64,000 bases of DNA from NCBI RefSeq assembly GCF_000772045.1, contig NZ_CP009754.1, positions 3,782,001 to 3,846,000 of the forward strand, read 5' to 3'. This stretch comes from Streptomyces sp. CCM_MD2014 (GTDB taxonomy: Bacteria; Actinomycetota; Actinomycetes; Streptomycetales; Streptomycetaceae). The notes beneath the pieces were generated by a model. That model saw only the letters and a program-made list of their open reading frames with translations. It did not search any database and was not told the origin of the DNA. The translations under genes and the position numbers were made by a program. Below, piece by piece: positions 16,143-23,312 of this stretch. Position 1 is the first letter of the stretch, and each line of letters begins with the position of its first letter.

Positions 16143-17513
16143 CGGGGCCTCGGCAGCCGTGCCTGCCGCCGTGGGTGCGTCGAGCTGCACGAGCTGCGGT
16201 TCCGGGGCGGCGCAGCATCCGCCGCCGTCGGCCTGCCGGGTGTCCGGGGTGTCGAAGAGGCCCGCGCCACCGCACACTCCGGTCTCGGGGAGGGTGAGTT
16301 CGACCCGGTCCGCGGAGTCGAGGTCGCCGGCGATCGCGGCGGCGACGGAGCGGACCTGCTCGTAGCCGGTCATGGCCAGGAAGGTGGGGGCGCGGCCGTA
16401 GGACTTCATGCCGACCAGGTGGACGCCCTGTTCGGGGTGGGACAGCTCGCGGTGGCCGTGCGGGTAGACGGTGCCGCAGGAGTGCTGGTTGGGGTCGATC
16501 AGCGGGGCCAGGGCGAGCGGGGCCTGGAGGCGTTCGTCCAGGCCCAGGCGCAGCTCGTTCAGGAAGGACAGGTCGGGGCGGAAGCCGGTCAGCACGATGA
16601 CCTCGTCCACCGGGTCGAGACGGCGGCCGTCCTCACCCACCAGGACGAGGCGGCCGTCGGCGTCGCGTTCGAAGGCTTCGGTGCGGAAGCCGGTGACCGC
16701 GTCCGCGTACCCCTCGTCGACGGCGGCCTTCGCGGCGAGGCCGAGGGCGCCGCGGGCGGGCAGCTGATCGGCGGTGCCGCCGCCGAAGGTGGACCCGGAG
16801 ATGCCCCGGCGCAGGATCCACACGCCCTTCGTCCCCGCGCCGTCGGCGGACTCCGCCAGCTCGGCGAGGTACGCGAGCGCGGTGAAGGCGGAGGCGCCCG
16901 AGCCGACGACGGCCGTGCGCTTACCCGCGTAACGGGCGCGGACGGCCGGGTTCTTCAGGTCCGGTACGCGGTAGGTGATCCGGTCGGCCGCCGCCTTCTC
17001 GCCGAGCGCGGGCAGGCCGCTGCCGCCGGCCGGAGCGGGTGTGGTCCAGGTGCCGGAGGCGTCGATCACGGCGCGGGCGAGGATGCGCTCCTCGCGGCCG
17101 TCGGTGTACTCGACGTGCACGACGAACGGCTGCCGCTCCCGGTCGGCGTCGACGATCCGGTCGCGGCCGGCGCGAGAGACACCGGTGACCGCGGCACCGG
17201 TGCGGACCCTGTCGCCGAGGGCGTCCGCGAGCGGCCGCAGGTACCGCTCGGCCCACTCTCCGCCGGAGGGATACGCCGCCGGGTCGGGGCGCGCCCAGCC
17301 GGTGGGGGCGAGGAGCTTCTCGGCGACCGGGTCGACGACCTCGCCCCAGGTGGAGAACAGGCGCACGTGGCTCCACTCACGCACGGCCGCGCCGGCCCGG
17401 GCGCCCGCTTCCAGGACGAGGGGCTCGATGCCTCGCTCGACGAGGTGAGCGGCGGCGGCGAGCCCGACGGGGCCGGCCCCGATGACGACGACGGGGAGCT
17501 GCTGGGTGCTCAT
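16128..17513 (-). CDS. arsO: ArsO-type flavin-dependent monooxygenase of an arsenic cluster
   Basis: The 461-residue flavoprotein has an N-terminal FAD-binding G-x-G-x-x-G (V-I-G-A-G-P-V-G-L) and a second dinucleotide site (A-V-V-G-S-G-A-S-A-F). It ends in a cysteine-containing tail (V-C-G-G-A-G...G-G-G-C-C-A-A). This layout matches ArsO/CzcO-type enzymes found in actinobacterial arsenic operons; the reaction is not settled. The ATG at 17513 has GGAGGAG ten bases upstream, and a 71-codon upstream extension is rejected. It diverges from arsR. The last residues (D-Q-P-Q) and the stop are read from the neighbouring ANTAR remnant, so the C-terminus has been altered by a rearrangement. Confidence 0.88.
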   Translation of the reverse strand: MSTQQLPVVVIGAGPVGLAAAAHLVERGIEPLVLEAGARAGAAVREWSHVRLFSTWGEVVDPVAEKLLAPTGWARPDPAAYPSGGEWAERYLRPLADALGDRVRTGAAVTGVSRAGRDRIVDADRERQPFVVHVEYTDGREERILARAVIDASGTWTTPAPAGGSGLPALGEKAAADRITYRVPDLKNPAVRARYAGKRTAVVGSGASAFTALAYLAELAESADGAGTKGVWILRRGISGSTFGGGTADQLPARGALGLAAKAAVDEGYADAVTGFRTEAFERDADGRLVLVGEDGRRLDPVDEVIVLTGFRPDLSFLNELRLGLDERLQAPLALAPLIDPNQHSCGTVYPHGHRELSHPEQGVHLVGMKSYGRAPTFLAMTGYEQVRSVAAAIAGDLDSADRVELTLPETGVCGGAGLFDTPDTRQADGGGCCAAPEPQLVQLDAPTAAGTAAEAPDQPQ

Positions 17514-17671
17514 GATGCTCGGTCTCCTCCAGGGGCGAAGGGGGTCAGCGGGCGTGGGCGGAAGCTGTCGACCGGGTGCGCTGCCGCCGTTGGGCGGCCG
17601 CGTGGCTCTCGCCGGCCCGAGCGCAGCCGTCGCAGAAGCGGACGCCGGCGACGACCTCTTGCTTCGATGTC

Positions 17672-17715
17672 TGTCGATACCGTCCACACCTCGGAGCTTG
17701 CCTCTCATATCGACG
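17672..17715. promoter_or_regulatory. Candidate ArsR operator between arsO and arsR
   Basis: TGTCGATA (17672–17679) and TATCGACG (17708–17715) form an inverted repeat with seven of eight bases matching. They lie in the divergent control region 18 bases upstream of the arsR start. A minus-strand TTGACA (complement of 17716–17721) is a possible -35 for arsO. Confidence 0.4.
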
Positions 17716-17732
17716 AGTGTCAACATAGACGC

Positions 17733-18098
17733 ATGTCGAATTCAGAGGTCGTGGAGCTCTCCGCCCCGCGGGACGGTGACGTCGTACCGTGCTGCCCGCC
17801 GATCACCGCCGGAGAGCTGTCCCGGGCGGACGCGGAGAAGATGGCCGCCATGTTCAAGGCGCTGTCGGACCCGGTGCGCCTGCGGCTGTTCTCCAAGATC
17901 GCCTCACACCCGGGCGGGGAGGCGTGCGTGTGCGACATCGCGGACGTCGGCGTGTCCCAGCCGACCGTCTCCCACCACCTGAAGAAGTTGCGCGAGGCCG
18001 GTCTGCTGACCTCCGAGCGGCGCGGCACGTGGGTCTACTACCGGGTCGCGCCGTCCGTGGTGGCGGCCATGGCCGCGATGCTCGAGCTGCGCGGCTGA
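17733..18098 (+). CDS. arsR: ArsR-family arsenite-responsive repressor
   Basis: This 121-residue winged-helix protein represses ars genes and lets go of DNA on binding As(III). The DNA-binding helix is V-S-Q-P-T-V-S-H-H-L-K-K-L. Just ahead of it is A-C-V-C-D-I (Cys65, Cys67), the CxC metal site of classic ArsR. Cys20-Cys21 in the N-terminus could add a ligand. The ATG is chosen because homology begins there; a far longer in-frame upstream extension is not credible. It diverges from arsO and converges with acr3. Confidence 0.9.
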   Translation: MSNSEVVELSAPRDGDVVPCCPPITAGELSRADAEKMAAMFKALSDPVRLRLFSKIASHPGGEACVCDIADVGVSQPTVSHHLKKLREAGLLTSERRGTWVYYRVAPSVVAAMAAMLELRG

Positions 18099-18129
18099 CC
18101 GCCGGCCACCACCACGTCCGTGCACCGCG

Positions 18130-19236
18130 TCACGGCGCCGTCGCCGCCCCGGCGGCGAACCTCCGGCGCCAGGCCAGCGCGACGTGGACCAGACCGATCA
18201 GCACCGGGACTTCGATGAGGGGGCCGACCACGCCGGACAGGGCCTGGCCGGAGGTGACGCCGAAGGTGGCGATGGCGACCGCGATGGCCAGCTCGAAGTT
18301 GTTGCCCGCCGCGGTGAACGCCAGCGTGGCGGTGCGGTCGTAGGCGAGCCCCAGGCCCTTGCCGAGCAGGAAGGTGCCGAAGAACATGACCGCGAAGTAG
18401 ACCAGCAGCGGCAGCGCGATGCGGGCGACGTCCAGGGGCTGGGAGGTGATGGTCCTGCCCTGCAGGGCGAAGAGGACGACGATCGTGAACAGCAGCCCGT
18501 ACAGCGCCCACGGCCCGATCTTCGGCAGGAAGCGCTGTTCGTAGCCCTCGCGGCCCATCCTCCGCTCACCGATCCGGCGGGTCAGGAAGCCGGCCAGCAG
18601 CGGGACTCCGAGGAAGACGACCACGTTCAGGGCGATCTTCCACATCGAGACGTCCAGGTGCTCTCCGTCACCGAGGCCGAGCAGGCCGGGCAGCAGGTCG
18701 AGGTAGAACCAGCCGAGCAGGCCGAACGCCAGGACCTGGAAGACCGAGTTCAGCGCGACCAGTACGGCCGCGGCCTCGCGGTCGCCGCAGGCGAGGTCGT
18801 TCCAGATGATCACCATGGCGATGCAGCGGGCCAGGCCGACGACGATCAGGCCGGTGCGGTACTCGGGCAGGTCCGGCAGGAAGATCCACGCCAGGGCGAA
18901 CATCACCGCGGGTCCGATGATCCAGTTGACGACCAGGGAGGTGATCATCAGCTTCCGGTCGCCGGTGACGGCGTCCAGCCGGTCGTAGCGGACCTTGGCG
19001 AGGACCGGGTACATCATCACGAGCAGGCCGAGCGCGATCGGCAGGGAGACACCGTCGGCCTCCACCTTCGCCAGCGCGCCGTTCAGCCCCGGAACGGCCC
19101 GTCCGAGCCCGAGGCCGACGGCCATGGCGAGGAGGATCCAGACCGCGAGGTAGCGGTCGAGGGTGGAGAGCTTACCGACGACCGAGTCGTCGCCGCCCCC
19201 GGTCCGTGCGGAGGCGGCGGGCTCGGCGGAGGTCAC
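18130..19236 (-). CDS. arsB: ACR3-family arsenite efflux transporter
   Basis: The 368-residue membrane protein has about ten hydrophobic helices. The essential cysteine of ACR3 proteins is seen in G-L-A-R-C-I-A-M-V-I-I-W (about Cys137), and the conserved A-G-N-N-F-E-L-A segment is present near the end. It exports arsenite using the proton-motive force. The GTG overlaps the stop of the upstream arsR as GTGA, so the two genes form a coupled operon. It converges with the other arsR across a 31-bp gap. Confidence 0.93.
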   Translation of the reverse strand: MTSAEPAASARTGGGDDSVVGKLSTLDRYLAVWILLAMAVGLGLGRAVPGLNGALAKVEADGVSLPIALGLLVMMYPVLAKVRYDRLDAVTGDRKLMITSLVVNWIIGPAVMFALAWIFLPDLPEYRTGLIVVGLARCIAMVIIWNDLACGDREAAAVLVALNSVFQVLAFGLLGWFYLDLLPGLLGLGDGEHLDVSMWKIALNVVVFLGVPLLAGFLTRRIGERRMGREGYEQRFLPKIGPWALYGLLFTIVVLFALQGRTITSQPLDVARIALPLLVYFAVMFFGTFLLGKGLGLAYDRTATLAFTAAGNNFELAIAVAIATFGVTSGQALSGVVGPLIEVPVLIGLVHVALAWRRRFAAGAATAP

Positions 19237-19541
19237 GGGCAGGCCCTCTTGTTCTCGGCGGCGGCGCGGGCGGAGGCGGCGAGTTCGGCGAACTGCTCGG
19301 ACAGACCGGTCAGGATTTCGGGCTTGAGCCTGTAGTAGGTGTAGCGACCGCAGGGCTCGGTCTCCACGATCCCGGCCTCGCGCAGCACCTTCATGTGGTT
19401 GGAGAGGTTGGTCTGCCTGGCTCCGGTCTCCTCGACCAGGTGCGTCGTGCAGAGCGTCTCGCGCGCCAGGAGGGTCACGATCCGAAGGCGGAGCGGATCG
19501 CCCAGCACCCGGATCACGTCAGGATCGACTGAAGTCAGCAT
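19233..19541 (-). CDS. arsR: Second ArsR-type repressor, coupled to acr3
   Basis: This 102-residue winged-helix protein has the recognition helix R-Q-T-N-L-S-N-H-M-K-V-L. Unlike the first arsR it lacks the CxC pair. Instead it has single cysteines at 31 (T-L-C-T-T-H), 64 (E-P-C-G-R-Y) and near the C-terminus (R-A-C-P), a different metal site arrangement closer to CmtR-like or type-2 ArsR proteins. It is coupled to acr3 by a GTGA overlap and is divergent from arsC. Paired CGCTGATAC repeats lie between them and may be its operator. Confidence 0.9.
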   Translation of the reverse strand: MLTSVDPDVIRVLGDPLRLRIVTLLARETLCTTHLVEETGARQTNLSNHMKVLREAGIVETEPCGRYTYYRLKPEILTGLSEQFAELAASARAAAENKRACP

Positions 19542-19542
19542 G

Positions 19543-19575
19543 CGCTGATACTTTCACATCATCGCTCGCTGATAC
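19543..19575. promoter_or_regulatory. Direct repeat CGCTGATAC between arsR and arsC
   Basis: Exact copies of CGCTGATAC occur at 19543–19551 and 19567–19575, 24 bases apart, immediately upstream of the minus-strand arsR start and 62 bases before arsC. Placement in the shared control region suggests the binding site of the adjacent ArsR. Confidence 0.5.
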
Positions 19576-19636
19576 CAGCGAGGGCTGAAGTCATCGGCGG
19601 CCCGGTGCCGCCGTGCGACGGGAGAGAACCACCTTC

Positions 19637-20059
19637 ATGGCCGACAAGCCGTCCGTCCTGTTCGTCTGCGTCCACAACGCCGGCCGCTCCCAGATGGCCG
19701 CCGCGTGGCTGACCCACCTGGCCGGCGACCGCGTCGAGGTCCGCTCCGCCGGTTCCGCCCCCGGCGACCGGGTCAACCCGGCCGCCGTCGAGGCCATGGC
19801 CGAGGCCGGCATCGACATCTCCGAGGAGATACCGAAGATGCTCACCGTCGACGCGGTCCGCGAGTCGGACGTGTGCGTCACCATGGGCTGCGGCGACACC
19901 TGCCCGGTCTTCCCCGGCAAGCGCTACCTGGACTGGGAGCTGGAGGATCCGGCCGGCCAGGGCATCGAGGCCGTCCGCCCTATCCGCGACGCGATCAGGG
20001 CCCGCGTCGAATCCCTCATCGCCGAAATCACCGAAATCGACGAGAAGCGGGAGGCGTGA
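19637..20059 (+). CDS. arsC: Arsenate reductase ArsC (low-molecular-weight phosphatase fold)
   Basis: ArsC reduces arsenate to arsenite, which ACR3 then exports. The 140-residue protein has the C-x5-R loop C-V-H-N-A-G-R-S (Cys11, Arg17). Two further cysteines, M-G-C-G-D-T-C-P (Cys85, Cys89), form the relay of thioredoxin- or mycothiol-type enzymes. The ATG at 19637 is preferred over an upstream GTG at 19613, which would add non-homologous residues. It is divergent from arsR–acr3. Confidence 0.92.
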   Translation: MADKPSVLFVCVHNAGRSQMAAAWLTHLAGDRVEVRSAGSAPGDRVNPAAVEAMAEAGIDISEEIPKMLTVDAVRESDVCVTMGCGDTCPVFPGKRYLDWELEDPAGQGIEAVRPIRDAIRARVESLIAEITEIDEKREA

Positions 20060-20183
20060 CCCCGCGCCGGGGGGGCCGATCGACTGGAGTGGCACGGGTC
20101 TTCCCGTTGCTCCGCAGCGCGGCCGATGAGTTTGCGGCGCCCGGGCGGTCCAAGCTCGTGACACCCGAGGAAAGGACGCCGCC

Positions 20184-20789
20184 ATGTCGGAGCTTCTCGT
20201 CGACTTCATCACCTCCCTCGACGGCTTCGCGTCGGGGCGGGGATGGCCGGGCTTCTGGGGCCTCGAGAGCCCGGAGTACCTCGCGTGGCTCGGTGAGCAG
20301 CCCGAGGTCACCTATCTGATGGGAGCGAACACCTACCGCCTGATGTCGGGCTTCGCCGCGGGCAGCGTCCCGAGCGGCCAGGACGAGTTCAGGCCCGAGG
20401 AGGAGACATCCGTCGACGAACTCACGCGGGCGTCCAAGGTGGTGTTCTCCTCCTCCCTCGAGGCGCCGCTGACGTGGGCCAACTCCACGCTCGTCCGCGA
20501 CGACGCCGTCGAGGCGGTCCGGGCCATGAAGTCGAGCGGCTCGGGGCTCCTCAGCACGATCGGCAGCCTCAGCCTGTGCCGGTCACTGCTGCGGGCCGGA
20601 CTCGTCGACCGCTTCCGGGTCGTGATGTTCCCGGTGATCACCGGCGCCACGGGCGAGGAACGCATCTACGACGGCTATCCGGACGTCGCCCTCACGATGA
20701 CCGGGCACCGCACCTTCGACGGCGGCATCCAGTTGGTCGAGTACAAGCCGCGCGTGCTCGAGCACCCGCCGCTCGACGTCCCCGCGTGA
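20184..20789 (+). CDS. Dihydrofolate reductase / RibD C-terminal family protein
   Basis: This 201-residue protein is of the RibD_C/DHFR-like fold. It starts L-L-V-D-F-I-T-S-L-D-G-F-A (the usual S-L-D-G motif), then has Y-L-M-G-A-N-T-Y-R and the C-terminal G-L-V-D-R-F-R-V-V-M-F-P-V-I-T-G. Family members reduce pyrimidine or pterin-like substrates with NADPH, but most paralogues have no assigned substrate. The ATG has GAGGAAAGGA upstream. It sits between arsC and the DUF6153 gene without obvious functional connection. Confidence 0.85.
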   Translation: MSELLVDFITSLDGFASGRGWPGFWGLESPEYLAWLGEQPEVTYLMGANTYRLMSGFAAGSVPSGQDEFRPEEETSVDELTRASKVVFSSSLEAPLTWANSTLVRDDAVEAVRAMKSSGSGLLSTIGSLSLCRSLLRAGLVDRFRVVMFPVITGATGEERIYDGYPDVALTMTGHRTFDGGIQLVEYKPRVLEHPPLDVPA

Positions 20790-20982
20790 GGTCGCCGGAC
20801 GACGGGGCGGGCGACGAGGCCCATGACGACGCCGGTGGACACGGTCATGAGCAGCGGGACGTCATCGCCGGGCGGGTGCGCGGCTTCGGCGGTTCGGTAG
20901 TGCGACCGGTGCGGCGCGCGAGGGCGGCAGCGCTCGCTTCCCTGGCCTCGGGCAACCGCAGGGCGCCTCCGCGGGGGGCCCG

Positions 20983-20988
20983 TACGAT
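20983..20988 (+). promoter_or_regulatory. -10-like TACGAT for a leaderless DUF6153 transcript
   Basis: TACGAT ends six bases before the GTG at 20995, with no Shine-Dalgarno in between. This fits leaderless transcription. No good -35 was found. Confidence 0.4.
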
Positions 20989-20994
20989 GGGCGC

Positions 20995-21396
20995 GTGACC
21001 AGCCGCAACCGATCAAGCAGCCGCCCCGCCGGGCGGCTGTTCCTGCTGCTGGTGATGGCGGTGCTGGCCGGCGTGCTGGGCATGCACGGCCTCGCCCCCG
21101 GGGCGGCGCCGGCCGTGCGGGCGGGCGCGGGCCACGAGATGGCGACGGCCGCGGCGGAGGGTGTTCCGCATGCGGGCGGGGGATGTGGGCACACGGATGG
21201 CGGATCGGGTCACCTGGATCACGCCGACGGGACGTGCGCGGCCGCCGGAATCGGGTCGGCGTACGCGCCGCCCGCGCTGACCGGCGCCCTGCTGGACGCG
21301 CCGCCCGCGCCTGCGCCCGCCGCGGCGATGCCGGGGGCGCCGCATGACGGCCGGGCCCCACCCGACCTGTCCGAGCTGCAACTCCTGCGGATATAG
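20995..21396 (+). CDS. DUF6153 family protein, small His-rich membrane-anchored protein
   Basis: This 133-residue protein has one N-terminal hydrophobic helix (L-F-L-L-L-V-M-A-V-L-A-G-V-L-G) and then an extracytoplasmic part rich in His, Cys, Gly and Asp (G-H-E-M, G-G-C-G-H-T-D, H-L-D-H-A-D-G-T-C). It ends D-L-S-E-L-Q-L-L-R-I. The organisation matches DUF6153, a Streptomyces family of unknown function. The His/Cys clusters suggest metal binding. It lies directly upstream of a DUF305 lipoprotein, and both may belong to copper handling; this is inference from composition and context. Confidence 0.8.
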   Translation: MTSRNRSSSRPAGRLFLLLVMAVLAGVLGMHGLAPGAAPAVRAGAGHEMATAAAEGVPHAGGGCGHTDGGSGHLDHADGTCAAAGIGSAYAPPALTGALLDAPPAPAPAAAMPGAPHDGRAPPDLSELQLLRI

Positions 21397-21523
21397 AGCG
21401 GCCCGCTCGGTACCCCGGTAGCCGGTGTCTCCCCTCCCGGTGACGGGTGCCGCGCCTTCGCCTGCCCTCACATCCCTTCCCACCGCGCGCCGCGAACGGC
21501 GCGCCGCCAAGGAGTTGCACCAC

Positions 21524-22177
21524 ATGTCCCGCAAGCGTTCCCTCGTCCGCCGTACCGCCACCCTCGCCGCCGCCGGCGCGGCGACACTCGTCCTGGCCGC
21601 CTGCGGCGGCAGCGGCGACGGCGACAACACGGCCGGACACAACGGCCACGGCGCCACCGCTTCGCCCTCCCCCTCGACGTCGGCGTCGGCGTCGGCGTCG
21701 GCATCGCAGGGGCAGCACAACGCCGCCGACGTCGCCTTCGCGAAGGGGATGATCCCCCACCACCGCCAGGCCGTCGAGATGGCCGGCCTCGCGCCCGACC
21801 GTGCGCAGTCGGCCGAGGTGAAGAAGCTCGCCGCAGCCATCGAGAAGGCCCAGGACCCGGAGATCAAGACGCTCTCCGGGTGGCTGACCTCCTGGGGCGA
21901 GGAAGTGCCCGCCGAGGGTGCCATGGACCACTCCACCCATGACATGGGCGGCATGATGACGGCCGACGAGATGACCGGGCTCGAGAACTCCTCGGGCAAG
22001 GCGTTCGACACCGCCTTCCTGGAGATGATGATCAGGCATCACGAGGGCGCGGTCGAGATGGCGAAGACCGAGCAGGCCGACGGTGCCCACGGACCGGCCA
22101 CCAGGATGGCCGGGGAGATCATCAGCTCGCAGAGCGCGGAGATCGAGCAGATGAACGAGCTGCTCGGCAAGGGCTGA
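21524..22177 (+). CDS. DUF305 lipoprotein (copper-associated)
   Basis: The 217-residue lipoprotein has the lipobox L-A-A-C (Cys27), a Ser/Ala linker and two related DUF305 halves. M-I-P-H-H-R-Q-A-V-E-M-A and M-I-R-H-H-E-G-A-V-E-M-A are each the family's HH-x-x-A-x-x-M motif, in a four-helix bundle. The segment M-D-H-S-T-H-D-M-G-G-M-M adds Met/His ligands. DUF305 proteins are often next to copper genes. AAGGAG (21509–21514) precedes the ATG. A perfect 14-bp terminator follows. Confidence 0.9.
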   Translation: MSRKRSLVRRTATLAAAGAATLVLAACGGSGDGDNTAGHNGHGATASPSPSTSASASASASQGQHNAADVAFAKGMIPHHRQAVEMAGLAPDRAQSAEVKKLAAAIEKAQDPEIKTLSGWLTSWGEEVPAEGAMDHSTHDMGGMMTADEMTGLENSSGKAFDTAFLEMMIRHHEGAVEMAKTEQADGAHGPATRMAGEIISSQSAEIEQMNELLGKG

Positions 22178-22186
22178 CAGCCCCAC

Positions 22187-22228
22187 GCCGGTGCGGGGTG
22201 CACGCCGAGCCGTCCACCCCGCACCGGC
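22187..22228 (+). terminator. Terminator after the DUF305 gene
   Basis: GCCGGTGCGGGGTG (22187–22200) pairs perfectly with CACCCCGCACCGGC (22215–22228), a 14-bp stem with a 14-base loop, nine bases after the stop. It separates DUF305 from the DUF4396 promoter. Confidence 0.75.
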
Positions 22229-22303
22229 CCGGCCGCCGACGGCCGGCGAACGTGGATGCTCCTCCTCGCCCGACAGCGAGTCCGGGTCACTCTCCGACCC
22301 CTC

Positions 22304-22325
22304 ATACCCCCCAGGGGTATATACT
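22304..22325 (+). promoter_or_regulatory. CsoR-type copper operator overlapping a promoter
   Basis: ATACCCC-CCA-GGGGTAT (22304–22320) is a perfect 7-3-7 palindrome matching the A-T-rich-flanked C/G-tract operators of CsoR repressors. It runs straight into TATACT (22320–22325), a good -10. CsoR bound here would block RNA polymerase, and Cu(I) would relieve it. The gene controlled is the DUF4396 gene at 22382. Confidence 0.75.
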
Positions 22326-22381
22326 TCCCGTGGTGGGGCTGCCAGAGGCCTTGCGGAACGCTCGAATGGAGAGGGGACGCC

Positions 22382-22858
22382 ATGGACCACAGCACGCACC
22401 ACTCCGCTGCCGCGCACGGCCACGGCACCACATGGGCGACGGCCATGAAGGCGACGCTGCACTGCCTCACCGGGTGCGCCATCGGGGAGATCCTCGGCAT
22501 GGTCGTCGGCACCGCGCTGATGTGGGGAAACGTACCGACCATGGTGCTGGCCATCGCCCTGGCCTTCGTCTTCGGCTACTCCCTCACCCTCTTCGCGGTC
22601 GTGCGCGCCGGGGTGTCCGTGAAGGCCGCGGTCAAGGTGGCGCTGGCCGCCGACACCGTCTCCATCGCGGTGATGGAGCTCGTCGACAACGGCATCGTCG
22701 CCCTCGTGCCGGGCGCGATGGACGCGCACCTGTCGGACGGACTGTTCTGGTACGCCCTGCTGGGCGGCTTCGCCGTGGCGTTCCTGATCACCACGCCGGT
22801 CAACAAGTGGATGATCGGCCGCGGCAAGGGCCACGCCGTCGTCCACGCCTACCACTGA
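22382..22858 (+). CDS. DUF4396 membrane protein, probably copper-induced
   Basis: This 158-residue membrane protein has a His-rich start (M-D-H-S-T-H-H-S-A-A-A-H-G-H-G). It has four or so hydrophobic helices, the first containing L-H-C-L-T-G-C-A-I-G-E. It fits DUF4396, a family often near copper genes. The conserved Cys/His in the first helix and the His-rich tail suggest a metal transport or delivery role, which is not proven. The ATG has GGAGAGGGGACGCC upstream. The CsoR-type box at 22304 is direct evidence for copper control. It converges with the ANTAR gene four bases away. Confidence 0.85.
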   Translation: MDHSTHHSAAAHGHGTTWATAMKATLHCLTGCAIGEILGMVVGTALMWGNVPTMVLAIALAFVFGYSLTLFAVVRAGVSVKAAVKVALAADTVSIAVMELVDNGIVALVPGAMDAHLSDGLFWYALLGGFAVAFLITTPVNKWMIGRGKGHAVVHAYH

Positions 22859-22862
22859 CGGA

Positions 22863-23213
22863 TCAAGGACGGGCGCGTGGGTCGGCGTGGCGGGCCAGGG
22901 CCGCGTGCAGTTCCCCGAGCAGGACGTCGGGCAGCGCCGCGCCCCGCGCGTGCGCGAGGAGGTGTTCGGCCACGGCGGAGAGCCTGATGTTGGTGTGCTG
23001 GGAGATCTCCCGCAGGACCGTGAACCCGTCGTCGGGGCTGATCCGGCCCAGGACGGTCAGGACGCCGATGGCCCGGTCGACGGTGGCGTGGGAGACGAGT
23101 GCCCGCTCGAGCTGTCTGTTCTCCGCCCGTACTCGCTCCAGTTCCCTCACCAGCTCGTCGGTCATTGCCGGCACGGACGGGGGGTGGTCGCCGGGACGTA
23201 TGGACGAGGTCAT
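22863..23213 (-). CDS. ANTAR-domain RNA-binding regulator
   Basis: This 116-residue protein has a coiled N-terminal helix (E-L-V-R-E-L-E-R-V-R-A-E-N-R-Q-L). The ANTAR three-helix domain at about residues 40–95 reads V-D-R-A-I-G-V-L-T-V-L-G-R-I-S, then F-T-V-L-R-E-I-S-Q-H-T-N-I-R-L. ANTAR proteins bind paired hairpins in mRNA leaders and prevent termination. No sensor domain is fused. A decayed copy of the same gene lies in the same orientation at 15963–16142, so the two flank the metal-resistance block. Confidence 0.85.
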   Translation of the reverse strand: MTSSIRPGDHPPSVPAMTDELVRELERVRAENRQLERALVSHATVDRAIGVLTVLGRISPDDGFTVLREISQHTNIRLSAVAEHLLAHARGAALPDVLLGELHAALARHADPRARP

Positions 23214-23312
23214 GGCATCACCGGGTGGCAGCGGGCGGAGGCATCGTCCTTCGCCTGCCCCCGTTCCCGGTCGGCATCCGTACGACCGGGCACGGCATTA
23301 CGATCTGCCGCC

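Noticed and set aside
20675..22855. A 726-codon minus-strand frame under the DUF6153–DUF4396 genes
   Set aside because: Composition is low-complexity Arg/Gly/His. A short hydrophobic stretch near 20800 (P-L-L-M-T-V-S-T-G-V-V-M-G) hinted at a membrane fragment but is too short to support.
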